Positions 17,257 through 26,475 of a stretch of DNA of 64,000 nt are shown here, piece by piece. The notes under the pieces were generated by a model. The model was given only the letters and a program-made list of their open reading frames with translations, was not told the DNA's origin and did no database searches. How positions within the stretch are numbered: the stretch's first letter is position 1; each line of letters opens with the position of its first letter. The translations under genes were made by a program, and so were the position numbers. Origin of the DNA: Pirellulaceae bacterium (GTDB lineage: Bacteria > Planctomycetota > Planctomycetia > Pirellulales > Pirellulaceae). Where the stretch lies: positions 248,001-312,000 of the forward strand of contig BPJU01000006.1 of NCBI GenBank assembly GCA_026004775.1, read 5' to 3'.

Positions 17257-18658
17257 GGCTGGAATGCTCCTTTGCCGAGCTGCCATCGCTGGCAAGGCCC
17301 CTGAGCCGCTCTACGGCTTCTTGAGCTGCCGGATCCGGATACCGGTAAATGCGTCCCTCGAAGTTGCGAAGCAGCAGTTCGCCGCCTTCGCATCCGACGA
17401 TGGTTTCCGGCTGGATCGGGATCTTACCGCCGCCCCCGGGGGCGTCGATTACATAGGTGGGCACGGCATAGCCGGTGGTATAGCCGCGCAGGGCTTGGAT
17501 GATCTCGATCCCTTTGGCCACCGAGGTGCGGAAGTGAGCCGAGCCGGAGATCGGGTCGCACTGATAAAGGTAGTACGGGCGCACCCGCATCAGCAGCAAC
17601 TGGTGCACCAGGCGTTTCATCACTTCGGCATCATCGTTGACACCGCGAAGCAGCACGGTTTGGGCGCCGAGCGGGATACCGGCGTCGGCCAGCCGTTCGC
17701 AGGCTCGCCGCGCCTCGGGCGTGCACTCGTCCGGGTGCACAAAATGCACACTCATCCACAGCGGGTGGAACCGCCGTAACATGCGGACCAGTGAGGCCGT
17801 GATGCGTTGAGGCAATACGGCCGGCATTTTGGTTCCGATGCGCACGAATTCGATGTGCGGGATCTCACGCAGGCGGGTCAAGATCCACCCGAGTCGCTCG
17901 TCGCTCAAGGCCAGCGGATCACCACCCGAAATCAGCACATCCCGCACCGACGGCGTGCGCCGCAGATAGTCGAACGCCGCCTCCAGCCGGGCTTCGTTGG
18001 GGGTGATCTCCCCGTGCCCCACCACCCGCGATCGCGTGCAATAGCGGCAGTAGGTGGAACAGAAATCCAATGCCAGTAGCAGTACCCGATCCGGGTAGCG
18101 GTGCACCAAACCCGGCACCGGACTATGGGCGTCCTCGCTCAACGGATCGTCCGCTTCGCCCGGGGCCCGCACGAATTCGTGCACCGTCGGGATCACCGTT
18201 TTGCGGAGCGGCTGCTGGGGGTCTTCCGGATCGAGCAGGCTCATATAATAGGGCGTGACCCCTACTGGCAGCATCGCCCCGCCTTGCTCGAGCGCCCGCC
18301 GCTCCTCGGCCGACAAACGCAGCATCACCTCGACCTGTTTCAGGAGGCGAATGCGATTGCGCGCCTGCCACCGCCAATCGTTCCAATCCGACTCGGTGGC
18401 ATCCGGAAAGAAGCGTTTGCGAAAAGCCCGCGCCCTGGGATGACAGGGCCAAGCCCGCAAGCGGCGTGGCCGAGGCGTGCTCGATGGCCCCGGCGCTCCC
18501 AGCCGGCCGGCACTCGGGGGTGTCCACCCACCCGACAACCTCGAACTTGAATCAGTTCCTCCAACTCCAACAACTAGCAAAGAAATGCGTCCGATCGAAC
18601 TTGGAGGCTGTTCGTCGGACGACTCGGACAGTGCAGTCGCGTCGTCCGAATGCGTCAT
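17237..18658 (-). CDS. Lysine 2,3-aminomutase-family radical SAM protein (KamA/EpmB-like)
   Basis: This 473-residue protein carries the radical SAM cluster motif CSTYCRYC (C200, C204, C207). The PLP-lysine region and the rest of the domain follow the lysine 2,3-aminomutase family, with DVLISGGDPLALSD, HFVHPDECTPEA and YYLYQCDPISGSAHFRT. Relatives convert lysine to beta-lysine for fermentation, antibiotics, osmolytes or EF-P modification. No EF-P gene is adjacent, so which applies is open. The first 80 residues are low-complexity and may not all be translated. The downstream YkgJ and ATP-grasp genes overlap or abut it, indicating one transcript. Confidence 0.87.
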   Translation of the reverse strand: MTHSDDATALSESSDEQPPSSIGRISLLVVGVGGTDSSSRLSGGWTPPSAGRLGAPGPSSTPRPRRLRAWPCHPRARAFRKRFFPDATESDWNDWRWQARNRIRLLKQVEVMLRLSAEERRALEQGGAMLPVGVTPYYMSLLDPEDPQQPLRKTVIPTVHEFVRAPGEADDPLSEDAHSPVPGLVHRYPDRVLLLALDFCSTYCRYCTRSRVVGHGEITPNEARLEAAFDYLRRTPSVRDVLISGGDPLALSDERLGWILTRLREIPHIEFVRIGTKMPAVLPQRITASLVRMLRRFHPLWMSVHFVHPDECTPEARRACERLADAGIPLGAQTVLLRGVNDDAEVMKRLVHQLLLMRVRPYYLYQCDPISGSAHFRTSVAKGIEIIQALRGYTTGYAVPTYVIDAPGGGGKIPIQPETIVGCEGGELLLRNFEGRIYRYPDPAAQEAVERLRGLASDGSSAKEHSSHGPVTP

Positions 18659-19102
18659 AGATGTGCCTTTGGCAACAGGGACGCATGACCGACGGCCTAA
18701 TAGGCGTCCCGGCCATTAAGCCGTCTCGGGAGGCGGCGAGCTTGTGCTGCACGGATCAGCTCCACACAATCGCCTCCGCACAGCACACCTCCATTGAAGT
18801 CACCGCACTATTATATCGCTTTTACAAAAAAATCAATTCCACTTTGAAACTTGCATTCCCCCATCGGCGGCCGCGCAGTTCTTTGTAGAGCTTCCCTGGG
18901 CGAGTTCTCTTATCAACCGGGTATAATTCCCGACAGGGACGGTACCGTTCGGCGGGTTTTGGGTTAAAAAGAGACTGGCGATACTGGGCGAGGCCAAACT
19001 GTTCCTGGAATGTGGGGCCGAGCCCGTAGTCCTGTTGGTTTGGTTGGGTGATAATATGGGGTTGTGGTGCGCAGTGCCTTGACGCTTTCGAAAGGAGCCT
19101 CT
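18659..19102. other. Divergent intergenic region
   Basis: About 440 bases between the divergent aminomutase and EF-hand genes. It is A/T-rich for this genome around 18805-18850. TATAAT occurs at 18922-18927 on the plus strand, but far (175 bases) from the EF-hand start. I see no coding frame. Confidence 0.4.
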
Positions 19103-19789
19103 ATGTCCGCGCGTGTTGGTATGGCCGTTTTGTTGTCGTTGTGTCTGTCGGTCATATCGGCGGGAGTATTCGGTCAGGAGCGGCCCAGGGAAGGGCAACC
19201 ACGCCGGCCGCAGGATCGGGAGTCACCGCCCGTGCTGGCTCGTTTACTGGAACGCATCCCGCTGATCGCCGCCCTGGATGCGGACGGCGATGGCGAGTTA
19301 TCGGCTGAGGAGATTCAGAACGCGGCGGCCGCGTTGAAGAAACTCGACTCGAACGGAGACGGGAAACTTTCCCGGGAAGAATGGCTGACTCGACTACCCA
19401 TCGAGCTTCCCGGCGGGCGACCTGGTGATGCGGCGCCTCCGCGGTTGGGAGCCGCGTTTATCGAGCGGCTGTTACAGTCGGCCGACCGCAACGGGGATGG
19501 GAAACTCAGCCGCGATGAACTTCCCGAACGGCTCCAGGGACTCTTGCAAGGTCGCGGTGGGGAGCTGTTCGAACGAGCCGATGCGAACAAGGATGGGGCT
19601 CTGGACCGACAGGAGCTGGAAAGTCTGCTGGAAAGGCTGCCGCGACCGGGCGCGCGGGGCGGCGAGCGTCCCGAAGGTGACCGCCCGGCGGGCGAACGGC
19701 CACGACCGGATCGTCCTGGCAACCGACCGGCTGGCGAGCGCCCCCGCCCTGAACGGTCATCCGACCGTCCACCCCAAAACGCCCCGTAG
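19103..19789 (+). CDS. Secreted EF-hand protein
   Basis: This 228-residue protein has a signal peptide (MSARVGMAVLLSLCLSVISA, cleavage near GVFGQ). Four EF-hand calcium loops follow: DADGDGELSAEE, DSNGDGKLSREE, DRNGDGKLSRDE and DANKDGALDRQE. Each has Asp/Asn at positions 1, 3 and 5 and Glu at 12. The C-terminal tail is a repetitive proline/arginine run of the type GERPRP/DRP. It probably binds calcium outside the cytoplasm; the partner is unknown. ATG 19103 has AAAGGAG seven bases upstream. It converges with the glycosidase-like gene, stops being 17 bases apart. Confidence 0.88.
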   Translation: MSARVGMAVLLSLCLSVISAGVFGQERPREGQPRRPQDRESPPVLARLLERIPLIAALDADGDGELSAEEIQNAAAALKKLDSNGDGKLSREEWLTRLPIELPGGRPGDAAPPRLGAAFIERLLQSADRNGDGKLSRDELPERLQGLLQGRGGELFERADANKDGALDRQELESLLERLPRPGARGGERPEGDRPAGERPRPDRPGNRPAGERPRPERSSDRPPQNAP

Positions 19790-19806
19790 TGATTCCGGTT
19801 AGGCAG

Positions 19807-21204
19807 CTATGGTTCGGTGGCCCGTAAGCGCAGGGCGGCTTCCGCTTTCGTTACGCTCAAGCGCCAGGGGCCACCGGCATGCTCGACGGTCATGACCGGC
19901 GAGTCGGTCATTTCCCGCGGGTCGCACCAGCACATCTGATAGCGCCCCGGACCGATCTCCAGTACGGCCGCACCAGGACCTCCCCAGAAGTAGGCGGCGT
20001 ATTGCCGCCCGGGTTCGGCCAGCACGCGCGCTGAAAGCGACGTCGGTTCTACCATGCGTACGGTCTGGGGGCTTGGCCTGAGCCGTACCAGGTCCAGTTG
20101 CTCCATGAACCGCCGCAGGTATCCCAACTGGTGACGCAACCGCCGGCTGCCCCCGCCCGGCTGCGAAGAAGGATAGTCAAACGTACCGTCTTCGTAGCCG
20201 ACCGCAAATGAATAATCCAAATGGCTGAACAGAGCACCTCCAGCTAGTAAGAACTCCCACGCCTCGCGACGATAATAGTCGTCTCCTGTCCCCTTGAATC
20301 CCGTCTCATTTTCTCCAATCACCCGGTTCCAGTGGTAGTTCATCGCCACAGCGTCCGGAGGGAAAGCATAGTGAAAATTCAAAATAGAAACCGCCGAATG
20401 CAGTTGCTCAACTTTCTTCGCACCATTGGCAATGTTCATAGAAATCAGGTGCTTGTTAGGTAGATTTGCTTCCGTATGGACGATGACATCGGCTATATGA
20501 TCCTGCCATGCCTGCGTGACGCCGCCAAAATACGGCTCATTACATATTTCGTAGTAGATATTGTCGTAGCGATTCAGCTCCGTCACGATTTTTCTGGTAA
20601 GGGCTTCGTGGACTGCCAACAGCCCGCCATGCTTGTCCAGGGTATACACGTCGGTGCGAGCCACTGTTCCCACGCCGTTTATGTTATTGCGGGCGTTCTG
20701 GGGACTGAGATTCCATTGCGATTCATCATAGAATGGGCAGAAGAGGTTGACTTCCACAATGACTTCGCGCTGGGACGCAGCCTGAATAAAAGCATGCAGC
20801 CGCTGGAAATACTCATCACTCCAGCGATTCAAATCGAACTTGTTACCCCCGTTGGCGTATCCTGGTTCATTGCTGCGCGCCCAGGGAGCCAAATAGCGAC
20901 CGGGAGCTGGCGCCAGCGTGTTGCGGGTGATGTTAAACGCCCCCTGCGGCTCGACGTACGATCCACTAAACAATCGAGTGTGCTGCAGACGGCATGCAGC
21001 CAATTCGTCCAGGTACTTGATAAAGTCGAAGTCGGCATTGAGCACCGCGCCATAGTGTTCGCCGGATCCGATCAGTACCTTGGCTTCACCGCGGAACGCA
21101 AAATAATGCGGATTTTCCGGATGCAGAGCGAGCGGTTCGGCAGCCCACGCCCCAGTTATCCACAGTAGCAACGACAGCCCGCACAGCCAATTGCGGCATG
21201 ACAT
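19807..21204 (-). CDS. Secreted glycoside hydrolase-like protein
   Basis: This 465-residue protein has a signal peptide (WLCGLSLLLWITGAWA) followed by a probable TIM-barrel. The segment IYYEICNEPYFGG looks like the acid/base Glu strand of clan GH-A glycosidases (the NEP motif). An early FAFRGEAKVLIGSGEHYGAVL segment resembles DUF4038/putative-collagen-binding-type glycosidases. The C-terminal 90 residues look like a beta-sandwich. It probably degrades or modifies a polysaccharide, but the family and bond are not determined. The nucleophile Glu is not certain. Confidence 0.75.
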   Translation of the reverse strand: MSCRNWLCGLSLLLWITGAWAAEPLALHPENPHYFAFRGEAKVLIGSGEHYGAVLNADFDFIKYLDELAACRLQHTRLFSGSYVEPQGAFNITRNTLAPAPGRYLAPWARSNEPGYANGGNKFDLNRWSDEYFQRLHAFIQAASQREVIVEVNLFCPFYDESQWNLSPQNARNNINGVGTVARTDVYTLDKHGGLLAVHEALTRKIVTELNRYDNIYYEICNEPYFGGVTQAWQDHIADVIVHTEANLPNKHLISMNIANGAKKVEQLHSAVSILNFHYAFPPDAVAMNYHWNRVIGENETGFKGTGDDYYRREAWEFLLAGGALFSHLDYSFAVGYEDGTFDYPSSQPGGGSRRLRHQLGYLRRFMEQLDLVRLRPSPQTVRMVEPTSLSARVLAEPGRQYAAYFWGGPGAAVLEIGPGRYQMCWCDPREMTDSPVMTVEHAGGPWRLSVTKAEAALRLRATEP

Positions 21205-21566
21205 CGCTAAAGCCCTTGAACACCCAGGTAAACAACAGCTTGCGCCATAGAGTACCGAGCACTCGTGACACAGCGGTTATAGTATGGCGGGGCCGGCACC
21301 TTCCAGCAACCGCGCAGCCCCAATCCCGGCGATCGGTGCTCTCGAAGCCGTAAGGCACCCCAATCGGTCACGGCGAATTTTGGGGTCGACCGGTCGCCGC
21401 ATTTGCCAAAAGTCCGCCAATCGGCGTAAACTATATGAGGACAACCTGGATTGTGAGCACGCCTCCAACCCGTATTGGGTAAAACGGAAGTGAGTTGGGG
21501 GTGGCTACGCCATCGGGCGAGTGGCCCGGTGAACGGCGATGCTTGTGTGTTGCATTCGGAGTGGCG
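21205..21566. other. Divergent intergenic region
   Basis: About 360 bases between the glycosidase-like and FHA-like genes, which diverge. No protein-like frame is seen. It should hold promoters for both; I could not place either with confidence. Confidence 0.4.
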
Positions 21567-22223
21567 ATGTTTGGCGGAAAACTTCAATTGCGCGTCAGGA
21601 GCCGGCAATGGCCGGTGCGGGTCGGCCGTCCCGAATTGCTACGCCGCGATGGGGCCCAAGTAGCCTATCTCTTGGGCCGTGGTTCCACTGCTTATCTGCA
21701 ATCCAATGCACCTGGATTGGCCGATGAACATTGCTGGATCTCGTGGGACGGTTTGCAAGTAAAAGTCGTACCGTGTAACGGGCAAGCGGTCCGTATCAAC
21801 GGTGTGGAAACGCGCGAAGAACGAACTTTGCTGCCCGGAGATGTGCTGCAGGCCGGTGAACTGGTGCTGCGGCTGGTCAAGACGGATGTCGGTGTCGCCA
21901 CCTCCGGTACGGTCAATCCCCAGCACCAGACGAGCCAACAGGCGGACGACCTGACCCGAATTGCCGGCGACGTGTTGCTGGGCGGATCCGGAGACTCAAT
22001 GGCGCCGCAAACCGACATGGATCCGAGAGGATCCCGCATCATGGAACGCCTCTCACAGGTGAAGCCCGCCCCTTCGCCCAAAGGCGCGGCTTCGTCCACG
22101 CAGTCGCCTCGGTCCGACACGGGGAAAGCGGCTGACGAGGCGCTTAGCCGACTTTTCCGCCGGCGGCTTGCCGAGCAAAAACGTGTGGAAGCCAAGCCTC
22201 CAAGACGGCCGGATGCAACTTAG
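21567..22223 (+). CDS. FHA-like domain protein
   Basis: This 218-residue protein has an N-terminal domain similar to a forkhead-associated fold: LLGRGSTAYLQ, then a conserved-type ADEHCWISWDG and INGVETREERTLLPGDVLQAGELVLRL. FHA domains bind phosphothreonine peptides, but the Arg/Ser/His binding residues are only partly conserved, so binding is not assured. The C-terminal half is low-complexity and charged. ATG 21567 is chosen for the GGAG five bases upstream; the frame is open to 21495. No kinase gene is adjacent. Confidence 0.6.
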   Translation: MFGGKLQLRVRSRQWPVRVGRPELLRRDGAQVAYLLGRGSTAYLQSNAPGLADEHCWISWDGLQVKVVPCNGQAVRINGVETREERTLLPGDVLQAGELVLRLVKTDVGVATSGTVNPQHQTSQQADDLTRIAGDVLLGGSGDSMAPQTDMDPRGSRIMERLSQVKPAPSPKGAASSTQSPRSDTGKAADEALSRLFRRRLAEQKRVEAKPPRRPDAT

Positions 22224-22225
22224 TT

Positions 22226-22322
22226 GGACAGCGCCATTTTAGGAAATAGGTAAAACGGCTCATCTCCAATTCAAAGCTTGCGCCGGGTAAGCCTTGCGCA
22301 GTTTATCAAAATGGCGCTGTCC
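22226..22322. repeat. 97-bp segment bounded by a 15-bp inverted repeat
   Basis: GGACAGCGCCATTTT at 22226-22240 is matched by its exact reverse complement at 22308-22322, with 67 bases between. It sits between the FHA-like gene and the MogA gene and contains no coding frame. The size and ends are compatible with a small non-autonomous mobile element or its remnant, or with a large hairpin in RNA. No target duplication is evident. Confidence 0.5.
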
Positions 22323-22487
22323 CATTAGGTCGCGTGGTACGAACTTCCTCGCCCGTGGGCCGACAACGTGCCAACAAAAGAAAGTCTTTTGCTGCGGTTC
22401 CCCCGTTTGTACAGCATTGCTAACGAGTATGCAGGGTGACTCCACACGCTCCAGAAGGCCAGCCCACGCCTGTCCCAGTCCCGGCCG

Positions 22488-23042
22488 TTACTTTTTGGGC
22501 CGATAGGCGGCAAGTCGCTCGGGACGTGTCACTAAATACGGACCTTCCAGCAAATCGATGCAATAAGGAATGGCGGGAAAAACCGCGTCCAAGCACTCGC
22601 GAATCGCTCGCGGTTGTCCCGGAAGATTCACAATCAGACTCCGACCCCGTATTCCAGCCGTCTGTCGCGACAGGATGGCCGTGGGAACCTTTTGTAGCGA
22701 TACCTGCCTCATCAGTTCCCCGAAACCCGGCATCATCTTTTGGCATACTGCTTCGGTAGCTTCCGGCGTGACATCACGAGCAGCCGGACCGGTGCCTCCG
22801 GTAGTAATGATCAAGCAGCAGCCCTGTTCGTCCGCCAGTTCTACCAACACCCGCTCGATCTGTGGCTGCTCATCGGGAACCAGTCGATAGAGAGTTTCGT
22901 AAGGCGAATCGAGCACTTCCGCCAAATACTCGATAATGGCCGGGCCTCCCTTATCCTCATATTGACCTCGGCTGGCGCGGTCCGAAACGGTGACGATACC
23001 GATGCGCGCCGGTTGGGTTGGTGGAACAGCCTGCTGGCTCAT
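22488..23042 (-). CDS. mog: MogA/MoaB-type molybdopterin adenylyltransferase
   Basis: This 184-residue protein has the MoCF-biosynthesis fold signature: GIVTVSDRASRGQYEDKGG near the start, then LIITTGGTGPAARDVTPEAT and a C-terminal LIVNLPGQPRAIRECL. The family activates molybdopterin by adenylylation before metal insertion. Other cofactor genes are not nearby. Length is typical. It diverges from the downstream secreted-protein gene, with about 180 bases between starts. Confidence 0.88.
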   Translation of the reverse strand: MSQQAVPPTQPARIGIVTVSDRASRGQYEDKGGPAIIEYLAEVLDSPYETLYRLVPDEQPQIERVLVELADEQGCCLIITTGGTGPAARDVTPEATEAVCQKMMPGFGELMRQVSLQKVPTAILSRQTAGIRGRSLIVNLPGQPRAIRECLDAVFPAIPYCIDLLEGPYLVTRPERLAAYRPKK

Positions 23043-23224
23043 GGCTCCTCCCGAATTCCAGCGAAACTTAGTTGCAACTGCCCTGTTTACGTTGATAATA
23101 AGAGCTAACCGTTGTGCCGCCTAGAGAGCAAGTGCGGTCGCCTTGGCTGGAAGCGAACCGCAATTGGGTGGTGAGGTTGAGCGGGCGTTTTTTTCCGACG
23201 TGCTTGGCTCGAAGGAGGTATGTC

Positions 23225-24328
23225 ATGCGTGCGCGATCGTCCTTATTGTTCGTCTTGTCGATGTTGTTGGTAGCGACGCTCGGCGTAGTGTTGGCCGGCG
23301 AGGGCCCCGAGGGGCTGAAGCCGGGGACGGTCACCCTGAAGTCTGCCGGTCCCATCGCGTTTGCTCCGGACGGTGTCCTTTTGATCGGCGATCCCGTGGC
23401 GGCCACCGTCTATGCTGTGGCAACGGGCGATACGAAAGGCGATCCGGAAAAAGCCGAGTACCGCATTGAGGCCATCGATGAAAAGGTAGCTGCCCTCTTG
23501 GGAGTTTCTTCCAGTGATATTCTCATTGCCGATGTCGCCGCCAATCCGACGTCCGGAAACGTATATTTGTCGGTTGCGCGAGGGCGAGGTCCGGATGCTC
23601 AGGCGGTGATCGTGCGAACCAACCCCCAAGGGGAATTCGACATTTTGCCGCTGGAAAACGTGGCTTGTGCCAAAGCGGAACTTCCCAATCCACCGCGTGA
23701 GGCGGGTCAGGGACGTTTCAACCAGCGGGCATTGGCTATTACGGATCTGGCCTACGTGGCAGGCAGTGTGATTGTGGCCGGGTTAGCCAACGAGGAATTC
23801 GCGTCGACTCTGCGCGTGCTGCCCTACCCGTTCGCCGAAGGCACTCGCGGTGCCGGTGTCGAAATCTATCACGGCTCTCACGGACGCTTCGAAACCCAAT
23901 CGCCCATCCGCACCTTTACTTCCTATGTCTTAGAGGGAGAACCGCACATTCTGGCTGCGTATACGTGCACGCCTCTGGTGAAGATCCCTCTCAAACAACT
24001 TGCCCCCGGTGCGAAAGTCCGCGGGGTCACTATCGCCGAATTGGGTAACCGAAACCAGCCACTGGATATGTTTGTCTACTCGAAGGATGGCAAGGACTAT
24101 CTGCTGGTGGCCAACAGCCGCCGTGGTGTGATGAAAATTTCGGCCGTGGAGTTGAGCGGCAACTACAACATTACGCAACGGATCGAAGGTACGGCCGGCG
24201 CCGGCTTCGAAACGCTGGAAGGCTGGACCGGGGTTGTGCATCTGGACCGGCTCAACAGCCAGTGCGCTTTGGTACTGAGTCAGAATGAAAGCGGGCGGCT
24301 TGACCTCCGCTCCGTGCCATTGCCCTAG
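23225..24328 (+). CDS. Secreted protein, probable beta-propeller, unknown function
   Basis: This 367-residue protein has a signal peptide (SSLLFVLSMLLVATLGVVLAG). The body is rich in strand-forming repeats, with recurring blocks such as GPIAFAPDGVLLIGDPVAATV, ILIADVAANPTSGNVYLSVAR and LDMFVYSKDGKDYLLVANSRR that suggest a beta-propeller. No catalytic motif is seen. ATG 23225 follows GAAGGAGGTATGTC, the best Shine-Dalgarno in the region; the frame is open further upstream to 23114. The following gene on the same strand may be co-transcribed. Confidence 0.75.
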   Translation: MRARSSLLFVLSMLLVATLGVVLAGEGPEGLKPGTVTLKSAGPIAFAPDGVLLIGDPVAATVYAVATGDTKGDPEKAEYRIEAIDEKVAALLGVSSSDILIADVAANPTSGNVYLSVARGRGPDAQAVIVRTNPQGEFDILPLENVACAKAELPNPPREAGQGRFNQRALAITDLAYVAGSVIVAGLANEEFASTLRVLPYPFAEGTRGAGVEIYHGSHGRFETQSPIRTFTSYVLEGEPHILAAYTCTPLVKIPLKQLAPGAKVRGVTIAELGNRNQPLDMFVYSKDGKDYLLVANSRRGVMKISAVELSGNYNITQRIEGTAGAGFETLEGWTGVVHLDRLNSQCALVLSQNESGRLDLRSVPLP

Positions 24329-24481
24329 TGGAGGGCGATGACGAGTCTTTGTCGATCCCCCCAATGGTGGAGCCTTCCCGCGCCTGCCGGTGCACCGTGT
24401 GCCGGCAGGCTGGCGGGCCGTCGTTGCCGTCTTCAGCGGTTCGTGTTTTCAGCCCAGAGACGCGACAGGGGTGAGCCGTCG

Positions 24482-25639
24482 ATGAGTTTGCTGAGTTGCT
24501 GGTGTTTGCCTCTAGTGCTGCTCGGTTTTCAAGCCGAGACCGCGCGGCTTCCGCTGCGAGTGACAATCGATGAGTCGCCCCCGCATGCTGTCCGACTGTA
24601 CGGTCTTCCCGCTGAGATGCTTTCGGCTTTGCAGCAGGCCGAAATCTCCAGTCGCGATTGGCAGGACGTTTATCGTGTGGAAGTAGCTGGTTCCGAGCAA
24701 GCTCAGAGCAACCTTCCCCCGGTGGCCGGCAGCTACCGGGTCGAAGCGGACCACATCGTTTTCGTGCCGCGTTTTGCCTTGCAACGAGGCCAACCCTATC
24801 GGGTGCGCGTGTGGCCCAACCGTTTGAAAGGTGCTCCCGCCGCCTGGCCTGGACTGTGGCAGGATGTGCTGATTCTGCCCGACAGCGACGTCGCCCCACG
24901 AACCCGCGTTGTGGCGATTTACCCATCAAGCGACCTGTTACCGGAGAATCAGCTAAAATTTTACATCCATTTTTCGCAGCCGATGCGGCGGGGTGAGGCC
25001 TACCGGCACATTCGGTTGCTCGACAATACAGGACACCCAGTCCCGTATCCGTTTCTGGAATTGCCTGAGGAGTTATGGGATCCATCGCAACAGCGGTTTA
25101 CGCTGCTGCTGGATCCGGGCCGCATCAAGCGCGGACTCAAGCCTCGCGAAGAATTCGGCCCCATCCTGGAGTCGGGCAATTCGTATACGCTTCTGATCGA
25201 TGCGCAATGGAAAGATGCTGCGGGACGTCCCCTGATCGAAGGGGCAGCCAAGAAGTTTCGCGTGACGGAGCCGGATGAGCAACAGCCGAACTTGGAGTCG
25301 TGGAAGTTGCGGTTGCCACGAGCCGGAAGCCGAGAAGCCTTGGAGGTCCTATTCGACGAGGCGCTTGACCACGGCTTACTTCAGCGAATGATCTGGATTA
25401 CCGACGCCACCGATTCCCCGGTACCCGGTCAGGTCGAGATTCTCCGGAAGGAAACGGTTTGGCGCTTTGTTCCCGAAAATCCATGGATGGCCGGTCCATA
25501 CCAGTTGTGTGTGGATGCACGGCTGGAAGATTTGGCCGGTAATAGTTTGGCCCGTCCCTTCGAGGTGGATTTGTTTGAAAGGGTCGAGGTGCAGTCGAAA
25601 GCGGACGTGCGGCGCCGTTTGTTCCGCGTTGAGCCGTAG
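24482..25639 (+). CDS. Secreted protein with Ig-like domains, unknown function
   Basis: This 385-residue protein has a short hydrophobic leader (MSLLSCWCLPLVLLGFQAETA) and a body of beta-rich, Big/Ig-like segments (VVAIYPSSDLLPENQLKFYIHFSQPMRRG; WRFVPENPWMAGPYQLCVDARLEDLAGN). These resemble the SbsA/Ig-like modules of exported proteins. The leader ends in a Cys-containing stretch, so a lipoprotein cannot be excluded, though no clean lipobox is present. ATG 24482 has AGGGGTGA upstream; the frame is open to 24338. It follows the beta-propeller gene by 153 bases. Confidence 0.7.
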   Translation: MSLLSCWCLPLVLLGFQAETARLPLRVTIDESPPHAVRLYGLPAEMLSALQQAEISSRDWQDVYRVEVAGSEQAQSNLPPVAGSYRVEADHIVFVPRFALQRGQPYRVRVWPNRLKGAPAAWPGLWQDVLILPDSDVAPRTRVVAIYPSSDLLPENQLKFYIHFSQPMRRGEAYRHIRLLDNTGHPVPYPFLELPEELWDPSQQRFTLLLDPGRIKRGLKPREEFGPILESGNSYTLLIDAQWKDAAGRPLIEGAAKKFRVTEPDEQQPNLESWKLRLPRAGSREALEVLFDEALDHGLLQRMIWITDATDSPVPGQVEILRKETVWRFVPENPWMAGPYQLCVDARLEDLAGNSLARPFEVDLFERVEVQSKADVRRRLFRVEP

Positions 25640-25654
25640 AGCCGTGGATACGGC

Positions 25655-26173
25655 TCAATCGGCAATGCCGGCCGTCTGGTTTCGAGCGCGCTTGTACGCC
25701 AGTAGTTGCTCGGGCGGCAGAAGCGCTTTGGCCAGTTCCAGCAACCGGCTGTAGCCGGCGTGATCGTCCGACAGCATCCCCGTGAAACGAAGTCCCACTC
25801 GGAAAAAGCCGGCACCTATTTCGGTCTGGCTGCACACTTGGGCGAAGATAAAGCCAGGTTGGGAGGAAGCGGCTGTCAACAGTTCGTTGGTGGGCCAGAT
25901 GCCGAGTAGTACCTGGTCGTGGGTCAATCGGCGCGACACAACCAGTCCCATACCGTGCATCGAAAGATCCTGGCTCAAACCGAACGAAGATTGGTCCCAC
26001 ACCGGCTGTTGCCCTTCGATCGGCACGAGTAGTACCGGAAAACTGCGCGGGAAACGCGGCGTCTTGCGGGCTCGCAGCGCTTCTGCATCTCCTTCCGGAT
26101 TGGTGATGTCGGCCACGCCGCGCAAGAAGCTATCCAGGTCGAACCGCTTGTTGCGGGTTTTCCAAAAAAGCAT
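25655..26173 (-). CDS. PilZ-domain protein (c-di-GMP receptor)
   Basis: This 172-residue protein has both PilZ c-di-GMP motifs: RxxxR as RKTPR (R36-R40) and (D/N)xSxxG as DLSMHG (D69-G74), correctly spaced and followed by a strand (MGLVVSRRL). A soluble c-di-GMP receptor is the natural reading. Which process it controls is not visible from the neighbours: the convergent secreted-protein gene on one side and the insertion sequence on the other. The Tad pilus locus at the right end of the window is a candidate target by inference. Confidence 0.78.
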   Translation of the reverse strand: MLFWKTRNKRFDLDSFLRGVADITNPEGDAEALRARKTPRFPRSFPVLLVPIEGQQPVWDQSSFGLSQDLSMHGMGLVVSRRLTHDQVLLGIWPTNELLTAASSQPGFIFAQVCSQTEIGAGFFRVGLRFTGMLSDDHAGYSRLLELAKALLPPEQLLAYKRARNQTAGIAD

Positions 26174-26463
26174 CTTTTACTCCTCACGCACCGCACCGAA
26201 CGGGCAGGGGTTCTTGCGCCATAGCATACAATAGGCGTCGAGGAGTGTCGCGATTGCGTCCTCAAAAATCCCAAGTCGAGCTCAACGGCGAATGGGCGTG
26301 TGTTGATTATTTGGATTATTTGCAATTGAACGGACGTGTGGCATGGCCACAGGTGGCATGGCCGTCCCGGCCGTGTGGGTCACCCAAGATGTTGGTGAAA
26401 GCCGGTGCATAGCGCGTGTTGCGCCGCCCGGACTTCCTTCTGATGGAAAGTCAACTCCCCACG
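26174..26463. other. Intergenic with small palindromes
   Basis: About 290 bases without a gene between the PilZ gene and the insertion sequence. It includes short palindromes (for example GGCCG/CGGCC near 26365-26375 and GTGGC/GCCAC around 26338). The original locus was interrupted by the IS inside a further palindrome, CACGGGCG/CGCCCGTG. Confidence 0.45.
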
Positions 26464-26475
26464 GGCGAGGACGCC
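26464..26475. repeat. 12-bp target-site duplication, left copy
   Basis: GGCGAGGACGCC directly precedes the left inverted repeat of the insertion sequence and is repeated identically at 28048-28059. Confidence 0.9.
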
